Of a stretch of DNA of 64,000 nucleotides, positions 26,764 through 35,358 are shown piece by piece. The stretch spans positions 327,367 through 391,366 of the forward strand of contig NZ_BMHY01000003.1 in assembly GCF_014641555.1 (NCBI RefSeq), given 5' to 3'. Source of the stretch: Paenibacillus radicis (ex Gao et al. 2016) (GTDB taxonomy: Bacteria > Bacillota > Bacilli > Paenibacillales > Paenibacillaceae). Numbering within the stretch: the stretch's first letter is position 1; the number at the start of each line of letters is the position of its first letter. The notes under the pieces were generated by a model. It did no database searches, was not told the origin of the DNA, and was given only the letters and a program-made list of their open reading frames with translations. A program made the position numbers and the translations under genes.

Positions 26764-27939
26764 ATGGCTAAGCATGATTATTTCCGTCAGCCCAAGCTGC
26801 TCATTTTGTACGCATCATATGGAGAAGGACATGTGCAGGCCGCCCGCGCCATTCGTGACGCGCTGGAGGAGCAAGGCAATTACAGGACCGTGCTCATCGA
26901 TCTGATGGCCGAGTCTCACCCTTGGCTCAATGAAATGACCCGCAAGTTTTATCAGCAAAGCTATACGCGCCTGCCCGCCCTTTACGGCTGGGTCTACGGC
27001 GTTACGCGGCCTATGAAGCATAACTCCTTATTCGGGGGATTGCTGCATTCTTTGGGCCGCGACAAAATCAAACGCATAATGGCGCAAGAAAAACCCGATG
27101 CTGTTATTCATACGTTCCCTTTATTCGCACTGCCATCGCTCAATCGGCGCTCCCTCTTATTCGGGAACCCGCCCTCCTATGCGGTCATTACCGACTTTGA
27201 CCTGCATCGGCGGTGGGTACATCCCGATATCGAGCGCTATTATGTCGCAACCGATGACCTGAAGCAGGAGCTTGGCATGCTGGGTATTCGCAGCACCAGT
27301 GTTCATGTCAGCGGCATCCCGCTCAAACGGGGCTTCCACAATGTCGCTCCGAATCTGGAGATATTCCGAAAGTTTGGTCTGGACCCCGCTCAGCCGACGA
27401 TCCTGCTCATGGCAGGCGCACAAGGCGTCATGCCTCATATCGGTAAACTATGTTCCGGCCTGCTTGAAGAGCATCCGTCTGTTCAGATTGCACTCGTCTG
27501 CGGGCGCAACGAAAAGCTGCGCCATACGGTGGAGCGGCGTTTTGCCCATCATCCGCATGGCTCGCGCCTGCATCTGTTCGGTTACGTCGAGCAAATTCAC
27601 GAGCTGATGTCGATCTCTACCTGCCTTGTTACGAAGCCTGGAGGCGTCACACTCTCGGAAGGCATAGCCGCAGGTCTGCCTATCTTTATCTACCGGCCTG
27701 TTCCTGGCCAAGAGAAGCAAAATGCCGTCTATTTGCAGTCAAAGGGAGCCGCCGTCATCTGCCGGAAGCCTGAGCAGTTGATCGCTAGCTTGCTAAGCGT
27801 CATTAACGACCCGGAGCGCCTTTCCAGCAGCAAGGCTTGCTTGAACTCCCTGCAATTTACGGAGTCGGCTGCGGAGAGCATCGCACGTGATATTTTAAGC
27901 CGCATCCAGTCCGGGAGATCGCTATTTTCAACGGTGTAA
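26764..27939 (+). CDS. Diacylglycerol glucosyltransferase-like protein (UgtP/MGDG synthase family)
   Basis: The 391-residue GT28-family glycosyltransferase has the N-terminal MGDG-synthase domain motif SYGEGHVQAARAIRDAL and the C-terminal nucleotide-sugar site TKPGGVTLSEGIAAGLPIF, followed by PGQEKQNAVYL. UgtP-type enzymes build glucosyl-diacylglycerol, the glycolipid anchor of lipoteichoic acid. An LtaA-like flippase gene starts 28 bases downstream, the same order as ypfP-ltaA in Staphylococcus aureus, which supports the assignment. The frame opens at 26740, but the ATG at 26764 follows AGGAGGTG by nine bases. Confidence 0.88.
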   Translation: MAKHDYFRQPKLLILYASYGEGHVQAARAIRDALEEQGNYRTVLIDLMAESHPWLNEMTRKFYQQSYTRLPALYGWVYGVTRPMKHNSLFGGLLHSLGRDKIKRIMAQEKPDAVIHTFPLFALPSLNRRSLLFGNPPSYAVITDFDLHRRWVHPDIERYYVATDDLKQELGMLGIRSTSVHVSGIPLKRGFHNVAPNLEIFRKFGLDPAQPTILLMAGAQGVMPHIGKLCSGLLEEHPSVQIALVCGRNEKLRHTVERRFAHHPHGSRLHLFGYVEQIHELMSISTCLVTKPGGVTLSEGIAAGLPIFIYRPVPGQEKQNAVYLQSKGAAVICRKPEQLIASLLSVINDPERLSSSKACLNSLQFTESAAESIARDILSRIQSGRSLFSTV

Positions 27940-27966
27940 TTCAATGATAAAGGGGTTTTATAGCCT

Positions 27967-29151
27967 GTGAAATTAACGAATAATCCTTGGTTTGGAGCGG
28001 AGCTGCGGCTCATCTCGATCATTTTGTTCATCGTCGAGTTTGTCCGCGGCGCCGTACTGATCAGCCTGCTGCCCATCTACGGGCAAAAAACGCTCGGCTT
28101 ATCGCTCGATATTATCGGCGTCGCCATTACGGCACATTACTTGACCGATACGATTCTGAAAATGGCCATCGGTTATTTGCTCGACCGGTTTTCGATCCGG
28201 TTCGTCGTTCAAATTGGCCTGCTCCTCTCGCTGGTTGGCGTGTTCCTGTTCCAATTCGCCCAGCTTCCATGGGTGTTCATTGCCGCTTCCGCCCTGTACG
28301 GCATAGGAATGTCGCCGATCTGGATCGTCTGCCTGACCAAAGTAACGTCGGAGCAGCGGGCGACACAAATGGGCTTCCTCTACACGATTTGGTTCGTCGG
28401 ACTAGGCTCCGGACCGATTGTCTGCAACATTTTGCTCGACTATAACGCTGTCGGCACCTACTACTTGCTGCTTGCCCTGGCCTTCGTCAGCTGGGTGCTT
28501 TCCTTCTTCATGAGCGGCAAGCGCGCTAACGACCTGAAGCCGGTGCCGATTCGCGATCAGTTCGCGGTATTGGGCTCGCAGCTTAAGCAAATGCGGCTGC
28601 TGCTTCCCGGTATGATCCTGCAGACCGCAGGCGCCAGCATGCTCGTCCCGATCCTGCCGAGCTTCGCCGAGAAGCATCTCGGCATCCCCGGCACTCAATA
28701 CTCCTTACTTCTCACGCTAGGAGGAATATGTGCTGCCGCAGGCCTTATTCCGATGGGCCGTTTAACGGACAAGCTAGGCGGCAAAAAGGGATTTTTGGTC
28801 GTCGGCTTTATTTTTTTCGCCGTCAGTTTATATTTATTGGCATGGAAGCTTCCATTCTGGTATTGTTTAATCATCGCAATGGCGCTGGGCTTATCCTATG
28901 CTGCCGTTCTGCCTGCGTGGAACGCTTTGTTGGCCGCTTACGTGCCGCCGAAGCAGGAAGGGCTTGGCTGGGGCATTTTATCCACCTTTGAAGGCATTGG
29001 CGTTATGGTCGGACCTCTGGCCGGAGGATTTATCGCTACCTCTTACGGGGAGCCATCGGTTGTATGGATTAGCGCTATACTGTTCGGATTAATCGGATTG
29101 TTCTATTTATTTCTCCCGTCGAGAGCATTGAGCGGACGAGCATCGGGATAA
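27967..29151 (+). CDS. ltaA: LtaA-like MFS glycolipid flippase
   Basis: The 394-residue protein has 12 membrane segments. It shares marked stretches with staphylococcal LtaA as I recall it: ILFIVEFVRGAVLISLLP, MSPIWIVCLTKV, LLPGMILQTAGASMLVPILP, VLPAWNALLAAY and WGILSTFEGIGVMVGPL. LtaA is a proton-coupled flippase that moves the disaccharide-lipid anchor for lipoteichoic acid to the outer leaflet. Position directly after a UgtP-like gene strengthens this. It uses a GTG start with AAAGGGG 11 bases upstream. A plain drug-type MFS role cannot be excluded. Confidence 0.82.
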   Translation: MKLTNNPWFGAELRLISIILFIVEFVRGAVLISLLPIYGQKTLGLSLDIIGVAITAHYLTDTILKMAIGYLLDRFSIRFVVQIGLLLSLVGVFLFQFAQLPWVFIAASALYGIGMSPIWIVCLTKVTSEQRATQMGFLYTIWFVGLGSGPIVCNILLDYNAVGTYYLLLALAFVSWVLSFFMSGKRANDLKPVPIRDQFAVLGSQLKQMRLLLPGMILQTAGASMLVPILPSFAEKHLGIPGTQYSLLLTLGGICAAAGLIPMGRLTDKLGGKKGFLVVGFIFFAVSLYLLAWKLPFWYCLIIAMALGLSYAAVLPAWNALLAAYVPPKQEGLGWGILSTFEGIGVMVGPLAGGFIATSYGEPSVVWISAILFGLIGLFYLFLPSRALSGRASG

Positions 29152-29198
29152 CATAGTAAGCTCCGTAAGGATAGGGAAAGAGTGGGGATTACGAGTTC

Positions 29199-29804
29199 AT
29201 GACAATGATTCAAAATTGGCTGCATCTGCTCCAAAATATCGATCTTGAGCATCTTCAGCGTACGCTGGAGAGCTATGCGGAATTTGGCCCGCTGCTAGGA
29301 ATCACGCTGCCGCTATTGGAAGCGTTTCTGCCTTTTCTGCCACTGCTTGTTATTGTTGCTGCTAACGCCAACATATTTGGGCTATGGTTCGGTTTCCTGT
29401 TTTCCTGGATTGGCGTGTCCATTGGCGCGCTGTGTGTATTCTGGATCAGCCGCCGGCTGGGGCATAACGTCAGGGCGCGCATCGAACGCCGGTTCCCGCG
29501 TTCGCAGAAGTTTTTCAAATGGATCGAAAGCAGAGGCTTTACGCCGCTTTTCCTGCTGGCATGCTTTCCTTTCTCCCCTTCCTCACTCATTAACATCGTG
29601 TCGGGGTTAAGCTCCGTCCCGTTCCGTACCTTTGCCATCGCTACCGTGCTCGGCAAGGCGGTTATGATTCTAAGCATCTCGCTGATTAGCTTCGATATTA
29701 GCAGCTTCCGCCAAGAGCCTTGGCGTATCTTCGTCACCATCGCTGTCATCCTTGTGATGTGGTTCGGCGGAAAACGGCTGGAAGCCCGCTATCAAATTAG
29801 CTGA
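29199..29804 (+). CDS. VTT/DedA-superfamily membrane protein (TVP38/TMEM64 type)
   Basis: The 201-residue protein has about five membrane segments. The VTT core is seen as LLEAFLPFLPLLVIVAANA, then FLFSWIGVSIGALCVFWISRRLG and FLLACFPFSPSSLINIVSGL, the re-entrant loop with its proline and conserved polar residues. Proteins of this superfamily scramble or flip lipids such as undecaprenyl phosphate or phospholipids. It lies 47 bases after the LtaA-like gene in the same direction, so a lipid-export role is plausible. The ribosome binding site is weak (GTGGGG), and ATG at 29205 is an alternative. Confidence 0.85.
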   Translation: MTMIQNWLHLLQNIDLEHLQRTLESYAEFGPLLGITLPLLEAFLPFLPLLVIVAANANIFGLWFGFLFSWIGVSIGALCVFWISRRLGHNVRARIERRFPRSQKFFKWIESRGFTPLFLLACFPFSPSSLINIVSGLSSVPFRTFAIATVLGKAVMILSISLISFDISSFRQEPWRIFVTIAVILVMWFGGKRLEARYQIS

Positions 29805-29830
29805 CTACATCGGAGAGGGGCTTTTCCCGA

Positions 29831-30133
29831 ATGTTCAATATCGGAGCCACGTTAATCGTCCTGCTCTTCGCGGCGCTGCTTCTTGGCGCCATGTTCTTTT
29901 TTATCCGGATCTCCACGGACGATTCAGATAAATACAAGGAGTGGAAAGAGATGGTGGAGTCGCTGTTCGGCACGCCTGCTTTCCTTCGCCCTGGCGCGGG
30001 CGAGCAGCCGGGTAATGCCGAAGCGGCCGCTGCCGCCTCGGCGCAGCCCTTCACGGAGCTTTGCCCCGCCTGCAGCGAGACCGTCACGGAGCAGAACATC
30101 GACTGCCCGTCCTGCGGGCTGCGCTTGATGTAA
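29831..30133 (+). CDS. Membrane-anchored zinc-ribbon protein, 100 aa
   Basis: One N-terminal membrane helix (about residues 7-25, LIVLLFAALLLGAMFFF) is followed by an alanine-rich linker. A C-terminal zinc ribbon has two CxxC pairs, CPACSE and CPSCGL. It is probably a structural or protein-contact module, with the ribbon in the cytoplasm if the helix is N-out, but topology is uncertain. It lies 26 bases after the VTT gene, so it appears to be the last gene of the glycolipid operon. GAGAGGGG precedes the ATG by about ten bases. No family name is known to me. Confidence 0.78.
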   Translation: MFNIGATLIVLLFAALLLGAMFFFIRISTDDSDKYKEWKEMVESLFGTPAFLRPGAGEQPGNAEAAAAASAQPFTELCPACSETVTEQNIDCPSCGLRLM

Positions 30134-30409
30134 CACGTATCGAGCGCTTCTTGTGGCCGGCGGGTGGCAGTCCCTTGACTTTGGAAACTTGTTCTCTTCT
30201 GCTGTTCTGCTGTTCTGCTGTTCTGCACCCTTCTGCTCCCTCGCTGCTCATCTCTGCCGCCACATTGCCTATTAGCCCTTTTCACCATATTTACTCGTCC
30301 CCACACCTTGATGCTTGCACACTGACTATTCGGTCTCCCACCTCTTAGGCCGCTTATCCCGTCCACCTGACTGCTCTGCTCGCTCTTGCCGACTACTAAG
30401 TTGCTTCAC

Positions 30410-30985
30410 TTAAGACCCTCAAAGGACCTTAACTACACTTTCTTACCTGCTTTGTGTTTCTTTAAGACCCTCGCAGGACCTTAACGCCTTACCTCCATGC
30501 CGAATACCGCCTGTTTCTTGTTTGTTTTCTAGGTTAAAGGCTTTTCAAGGTCTTATTCGCACTTTCACTCATGCTTTGCACCCCTTTAAGACCCTCGCAG
30601 GGCCTTAACTCCTTCCCGCCATGCCGAATACCGCCTGTTTCTTGGTTGGTTTCCGGGTTTAAGGGCTTTTCAGGGTCTTAACCGCACTTTCACTCATGCT
30701 TTGCACCCCTTTAAGACCCTCGCAGGGCCTTAATGCCTTCCCGCCATGCCGAATACCGCCTGTTTCTTGATTGTTTTCTAGGTTTAAAGGCTTTTCAGGG
30801 TCTTATTCACACTTTCACTCTTGCTTTGCACCCCTTTAAGACCCTCGCAGGGTCTTAACGCCTTCCCGCCATGCGGAATACCGCCTGTTTCTTGATTGTT
30901 TTCTAGGTTTAAAGGCTTTTCAGGGTCTTATTCGCACTTTTATTCTTGCTTTGCACTCCTTTAAGACCCTCGCAGGGTCTTATCT
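30410..30985. repeat. Tandem array of about 125 bp with TTAAGACCCT palindromes
   Basis: The array has five main units starting at 30461, 30585, 30710, 30835 and 30960, period 124-125, with a shorter partial unit at 30410. Each opens with TTAAGACCCTCGCAGGG, a hyphenated palindrome whose arms are TTAAGACCCT and AGGGTCTTAA. The rest (GCCATGCCGAATACCGCC, TTTTCAGGGTCTTA) is also nearly constant. The units have no reading frame or ribosome binding site. The array fills most of the 985-base gap from 30134 to 31118. The remaining sequence there shows nothing I can name. Confidence 0.9.
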
Positions 30986-31118
30986 CCCTCCCGCGCTTCT
31001 TCCCCTTACCTCGTCGTATTCAATGACCCAACGATCCCCTCCTTCGCTTCAAACTCATACAATTCTTCCTTTTGTGGCAAACTGTTGGAGCATCCTCAGC
31101 CGAAAGGAGGAGACGCAA

Positions 31119-31262
31119 TTGTCAGGTGAACAGCCATCCCACAAACAAACTGCGGCAAGCAAAGCCCAGTCGAAAGCCGACCGTACCGGTGCAGGCAAGC
31201 AGAAGGCAAGCGAACTGCAGTCCGAGGCCGACACGGCTGCGGTACCGAAGCACGGACAATAA
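31119..31262 (+). CDS. Small hydrophilic protein, 47 aa, TTG start
   Basis: The strong site AAAGGAGGAG lies six to seven bases before a TTG start. It opens a 47-codon frame rich in Lys, Gln, Ser and Ala (MSGEQPSHKQTAASKAQSKA start). The composition suggests a disordered protein, perhaps a small spore- or stress-type peptide, but no family is recognised. A related-direction gene follows 21 bases later. The longer frame to 30951 lies inside the repeat array and should be ignored. Confidence 0.6.
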   Translation: MSGEQPSHKQTAASKAQSKADRTGAGKQKASELQSEADTAAVPKHGQ

Positions 31263-31283
31263 GCAAACGGAAGGACGAGTACG

Positions 31284-31586
31284 ATGAACGAGCATGATAA
31301 TGATAACCGGCAAAACGATATGGACCCCATCTCCGGCGAAAATGTCGACGTAGACGGCGTCTACGAAAACGAGTGGGGCCGCGTCGAAAAGCTTGAACGC
31401 GGAGATGTATTTCCAAAGGACCCGCAGTTGGGCTCAACGGAATGGGAGCTAGTCGAGCTTGACTTCGACAACCACCATGAAGGGCGTACTGATCCACGGC
31501 TTATTCCGAAGGACGACGACAACGATCCCGAGGCTCATATGCAGCATCCCCGCCGCCATAAGGGCAGCAATAAAACCGATAATTAA
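31284..31586 (+). CDS. Acidic hypothetical protein, 100 aa
   Basis: The 100-residue protein is very acidic at both ends. It has a more structured middle (VDGVYENEWGRVEKLERGDV, then FPKDPQLGSTEWELVELDF) and a His/Arg-rich tail. There is no signal peptide or membrane segment. The middle recalls small YjzC-like proteins, but I cannot confirm this. GGAAGG lies nine bases before the ATG. It probably shares a transcript with the 47-residue gene and ends at the terminator at 31599. Confidence 0.72.
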   Translation: MNEHDNDNRQNDMDPISGENVDVDGVYENEWGRVEKLERGDVFPKDPQLGSTEWELVELDFDNHHEGRTDPRLIPKDDDNDPEAHMQHPRRHKGSNKTDN

Positions 31587-31598
31587 ATAAAACAAAAA

Positions 31599-31645
31599 CG
31601 GGCTGCCCATGTTCGGTTGATAACAACCAAACATGGGCAGCCGTT
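31599..31645. terminator. Strong bidirectional terminator
   Basis: A stem of about 19 pairs (GGCTGCCCATGTT with inner GGTTG, pairing CAACC and AACATGGGCAGCC) is flanked by a T-rich tract on the plus side and by an A-run that gives TTTTT on the minus side. It separates the convergent genes at 31586 and 31700. Confidence 0.88.
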
Positions 31646-31699
31646 CCTTTTCACTATCATTAACCAGAGTGGATTGCATGAAGGGTACCTAACCTGTTC

Positions 31700-32785
31700 C
31701 TAACCCTTGCTAGGCTTATCCGCCAAGCTCTCAACCGCTTCTTCCTTCTCATGCCGGCCTTCCTCGGCCGCGCCCCGCTGCTGCACCTGGTCAACCAGCT
31801 TTTCCAGCCGCCGCAGATGGTAAGCATATTCGAACAACCCAGAAGCCACGAAGACGAGACGCTTATGCTCGTCCGGGTCTTCCCTCAAATAATCGGTAAG
31901 CTCTTTGACCAGCTTGACTTCACGGTCCTCTTCCGGTTCAATCGCCGCATGAGGCTTCATTTTATTCTCAAATTTGAGCAAGATCGATTCATGATATTTG
32001 GTCAAATCCTCGATCTGACGGTCAAATTGCTGAGCCCATTGCTCCGCTCCCGGCGAGGCAAAATAATGCTCCTCTACAACGTCAAGGAGTTCAGAGCCCT
32101 TTTGCAGCGATTTGATCATCTGCTTGGATACGAGCAGCTGGCGGGCATGGCTTTTTTTCGTCCGGGCCAGCACCTTCCGCTCCTCTTCGAACAGCGTATA
32201 CCGATCCTCCAGCTTGCGCAGCGTAGCATGCAGCGCTTCCTTCTCCTTGCGGTACACCTGCTCCTTCATCTCGTTGGAGATCGCCGTGCGAAGCAGCAGC
32301 GACAGCTGCCCATATGCGTGATGCACCTGCTCCGTGAACTGCTTTCTGGGCCTTGGCGGGAAGACTAGAACATTGACCGTGAATGCGGCCCCGATACCGG
32401 TCAGCACCATCAGAAACCGGTCTAACGCAACCGTAATATTTTGCCCATGCGCCTCCATGATCGCCACAACGGTGACGAGCGTAACACCAATCGTCGTCTC
32501 CATCTTCAGTCGTATGCTGACTAGAATAACGAGTATACATACGAGTCCCACTGCAATCGGCGTTTGACCGAACAACTGCATCGCCCCGAGCGCCATCGCA
32601 GCCCCGAGAAGATTCGTCTGGAACTGGTCCAGCACCTGCTGCCACGAACGATAAATCGACGGCTGAATCGTCAATATGGCCGCTACCGCCGTAATAAGTG
32701 GCGATGGAAATCCGAATAAACCACTTAAATAAATCGCCAGTGCGACAGCCATTCCTGTCTTCAGCACCCGCGCTCCAATCGTCAT
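31700..32785 (-). CDS. FUSC/aromatic-acid-exporter family membrane protein
   Basis: The 361-residue protein has an N-terminal half of about five or six membrane helices typical of the ArAE/FUSC family (MTIGARVLKTGMAVALAIYL, then LITAVAAILTIQPSIYRSW and GQTPIAVGLVCILVILVSI). The C-terminal half is a charged, partly coiled-coil cytoplasmic domain (EALHATLRKLEDRYTLFEEE). Relatives in Bacillales (YqjA/YgaE type) are of poorly known substrate. Its start follows the kinase gene stop by 90 bases on the same strand, so co-transcription is possible. AGAGGAG lies about ten bases before the ATG. Confidence 0.85.
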   Translation of the reverse strand: MTIGARVLKTGMAVALAIYLSGLFGFPSPLITAVAAILTIQPSIYRSWQQVLDQFQTNLLGAAMALGAMQLFGQTPIAVGLVCILVILVSIRLKMETTIGVTLVTVVAIMEAHGQNITVALDRFLMVLTGIGAAFTVNVLVFPPRPRKQFTEQVHHAYGQLSLLLRTAISNEMKEQVYRKEKEALHATLRKLEDRYTLFEEERKVLARTKKSHARQLLVSKQMIKSLQKGSELLDVVEEHYFASPGAEQWAQQFDRQIEDLTKYHESILLKFENKMKPHAAIEPEEDREVKLVKELTDYLREDPDEHKRLVFVASGLFEYAYHLRRLEKLVDQVQQRGAAEEGRHEKEEAVESLADKPSKG

Positions 32786-32875
32786 ACGTCCTTCTCCTCT
32801 ACCAGCTCTTGTGCTTCCTATTATGCCACATTTAAGCGCCGCAGTCTTGTCCGTGCCTAGAAGCTGCTCTCTCAG

Positions 32876-34645
32876 CTAAGAGATGGCAGGCAAAACCGGC
32901 TGCGCTCGGGAGCTCGGAAAACGAATATAAAAGGTCGTTCCTTCTCCAGTCTGGCTGTAGGCGTTAATTTGGCCGTGATGGTTGTCCACGATTTTGTAGG
33001 TTACCATCATGCCAAGGCCCGTCCCTTTTTCTTTGGTCGTGTAGAAAGGCTGGCCGATCTTAGACAGCTGTTCCTTCTCCATTCCCGGACCCTCATCGTG
33101 AATCGAGACCGTTACGGTGCGCCCCTCCTCCAAATCCGCCAGAATCGTAATCCGGCCGCCGTGAGCCATTACTTCAATTGCATTTTTTATCACATTAATA
33201 AAAACCTGCTTAATTTGATTTTCTACGCCCATCACCCAAAGCGGCTGTTGATCCATCTGCAGCACCATTTCAATATTGTGCAAAATCGCTTCGGTCTCCA
33301 GTAATGCTACGGTCTCGGAAAGCATTTTGCGGATATCCTGTTCAGCCAGATCATATACTTGGGGCTTGGACAGCATTAATAGCTCGCTTACGATTGCCTC
33401 GATTCGTACGAGCTCCGATTTCATAATGTCATAATAGTTGCGGTTATCGGCACGTCCAGTGGTAATCAACTGTAGAAAACCTTTTAACGAGGTAAGCGGA
33501 TTACGGATTTCATGCGCAATTCCAGCAGCAAGCTGGCCGGCGATATAGAGCTTCTCAGAGTTGATCATCAGCTCTTCGTTTTTCTTCCGCTCAGAAATAT
33601 CTCTAATGATGACTTGAATAATCCACTCTCCGGACAGGCTGGTGCTGGATCGTACAATTTCGGTATAGAGCTGGGTTCCCTTTACGGTCTGCCATTCGAG
33701 CTCCATCGGTTTTTGCTGAACTTCATTAGGTTCGCTCTCCTCGTCGTGAAGCCAACGGCTGAGCTGTTCATGATGCTTGACGTGAAGAAATTGGCGGACC
33801 GGCTTGCCAATCAGTTCATCCGCCTGCTTCGCTTCGAACATACGAAGGCCGGCTTTATTGATAAAGGTCCATTTATTGTTTTTGATCATAGCGATCATAT
33901 CAAGCGAGTTTTCAACAAGCAGCTTATACTGCACATTCATCTCATTGTATTTGCGTGCCGCATACCAGGTCGTGAAGGTGAAGCTGAAGATTAGAAGCGT
34001 CGCGATACCTAGCAGAAAAGCGAGCAGCAGCAAGTAGTTGTTCAGTCGATCAGTCGTGACTACCTCGACATGCTCAATCTTCAACGCCATTAAGCCGATC
34101 TGATGCAACGCCATTGCGGAAGCGCCAAGCACAGCGCTGCTGATCATTTTATAGGTTTGCCGTTTGAGCATAAATAGATAGAGTGAAAAGAACGTGCCTA
34201 AATAAATGATGATAAAGGAGAGAATCAGCAGCGGGTAGTCGACTTCGCAATTCCGTATTTCCCCGGAGAGCATCGTCACATAATGCAATGCAGCCGCTCC
34301 AACGGATATATAAATACTGCTCGTTAAGAGCCGGATGTTAAGCGCACATTTCGACCATAGATTCATGATGCCGAAATAAGTAAGCGCGGAACAGCCTATC
34401 AGCGCGTACAGCATTTTCATATCCAATACAATGAGGTAATCGGAACCCAGCATCGATACGACATGCATCGTCCAGAGTCCTAAACCCAGTACGAGAGACC
34501 CGCCAACAATCCAGTTTTTAAGCGAAAACCTCTGCTTCGTACGCGGCTGCCCCACCATGCTGAACATTGTATAACAAGCAAATACAATGATGAGCAGCGA
34601 TAATAACATATAGTAGAATTTACCTATCGTAGGATCGTGGTTCAT
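32876..34645 (-). CDS. MHYT-type sensor histidine kinase with PAS domain
   Basis: The 589-residue kinase has seven membrane helices in residues 1-230 forming an MHYT-like sensor. The repeats are LWTMHVVSMLG, ALHYVTMLSGE and ALHQIGLMALK. The second and third depart from the strict MHYT spelling but keep the histidines proposed to bind metal. A PAS domain follows (about 245-360), then HisKA with the phospho-acceptor in HEIRNPLTSLKGFL (His378) and an HATPase domain (KNAIEVM, DEGPGMEKEQ, KGTGLGMM). The output half resembles the sporulation-kinase class that feeds Spo0F, but no cognate regulator is adjacent. AAGGGAG precedes the ATG by about five to six bases. Confidence 0.88.
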   Translation of the reverse strand: MNHDPTIGKFYYMLLSLLIIVFACYTMFSMVGQPRTKQRFSLKNWIVGGSLVLGLGLWTMHVVSMLGSDYLIVLDMKMLYALIGCSALTYFGIMNLWSKCALNIRLLTSSIYISVGAAALHYVTMLSGEIRNCEVDYPLLILSFIIIYLGTFFSLYLFMLKRQTYKMISSAVLGASAMALHQIGLMALKIEHVEVVTTDRLNNYLLLLAFLLGIATLLIFSFTFTTWYAARKYNEMNVQYKLLVENSLDMIAMIKNNKWTFINKAGLRMFEAKQADELIGKPVRQFLHVKHHEQLSRWLHDEESEPNEVQQKPMELEWQTVKGTQLYTEIVRSSTSLSGEWIIQVIIRDISERKKNEELMINSEKLYIAGQLAAGIAHEIRNPLTSLKGFLQLITTGRADNRNYYDIMKSELVRIEAIVSELLMLSKPQVYDLAEQDIRKMLSETVALLETEAILHNIEMVLQMDQQPLWVMGVENQIKQVFINVIKNAIEVMAHGGRITILADLEEGRTVTVSIHDEGPGMEKEQLSKIGQPFYTTKEKGTGLGMMVTYKIVDNHHGQINAYSQTGEGTTFYIRFPSSRAQPVLPAIS

Positions 34646-34857
34646 ACGGCTCCCTTATCTTCCATTATTGTGGCTGTCATTAGAAAATTCGACAATGCTG
34701 GAAAAAATCCTGTCGGCTTGCCCGGTAGAAAAAACAAAATTAATTGCGCTTCCTATCACATGTTCTGTACTTCCGAATCTAGCGAAAATCGACTAAAATG
34801 GTAGAGTAGTTTACGAATAATATGGGTATACTAGATTTAAAGGAGAGCGATCGTATT

Positions 34858-35358
34858 ATGAAGATCATTCAGGAGTTTAAGGAGTTTGCCGTCAAAGGCA
34901 ACGTGATCGATCTAGCAGTCGGTGTCATTATCGGTGCTGCTTTCGGGAAAATCGTAACGTCACTCGTCAACGATATCATTATGCCGCCGATCGGGCGCAT
35001 TCTTGGCGGCGCGGATTTTAAGGGCCTGTTTATTAATTTGGACCCGGAGAAGGCAGAACGGCTTGGAGCTACCAAAGATCAGCTACATACTCTTAAGTAT
35101 ATGACCGATAACGGCATCCCCGTAATAGCATATGGCCAGTTCATCAACGTTTTGCTGGACTTCTTCATCGTAGCTTTATGTATTTTCTTCCTCGTCAAAT
35201 TCATTAATGTGCTGCGCCGACTGAAGCCCGGGCAGGAAGAAGCTGAAGCGGAGCCAACCGAGAAGGAATGCCCGTACTGCTTGTCCCAGGTGCCGATCAA
35301 GGCGACCCGATGCAAGCATTGCACATCGCAGCTTGAAGTACCGGCAACCAGCGCATGA
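34858..35358 (+). CDS. mscL: Large-conductance mechanosensitive channel with C-terminal zinc ribbon
   Basis: The 166-residue channel opens under membrane tension to release solutes on osmotic downshock. The N-terminal helix and TM1 are classic ([29 protein letters not shown]1 about residues 14-40), and TM2 is about 85-108 ([17 protein letters not shown]). After the usual C-terminal linker a zinc ribbon is added, [18 protein letters not shown], with two CxxC pairs. The frame opens at 34822, but TAAAGGAG lies 11 bases before the ATG at 34858. The stop overlaps the Nudix gene start (ATGA), so the two are coupled. Confidence 0.94.
   Translation: MKIIQEFKEFAVKGNVIDLAVGVIIGAAFGKIVTSLVNDIIMPPIGRILGGADFKGLFINLDPEKAERLGATKDQLHTLKYMTDNGIPVIAYGQFINVLLDFFIVALCIFFLVKFINVLRRLKPGQEEAEAEPTEKECPYCLSQVPIKATRCKHCTSQLEVPATSA

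Noticed and set aside
26764..29151. Galactolipid-type lipid synthesis with a drug-efflux MFS
   Set aside because: The MFS protein matches LtaA stretches better than drug pumps, and the gene order supports the lipoteichoic-acid anchor reading.
30410..30985. Possible CRISPR array
   Set aside because: The period is about 125 bases and the whole unit is conserved, not a short repeat with unique spacers. No cas genes are present.
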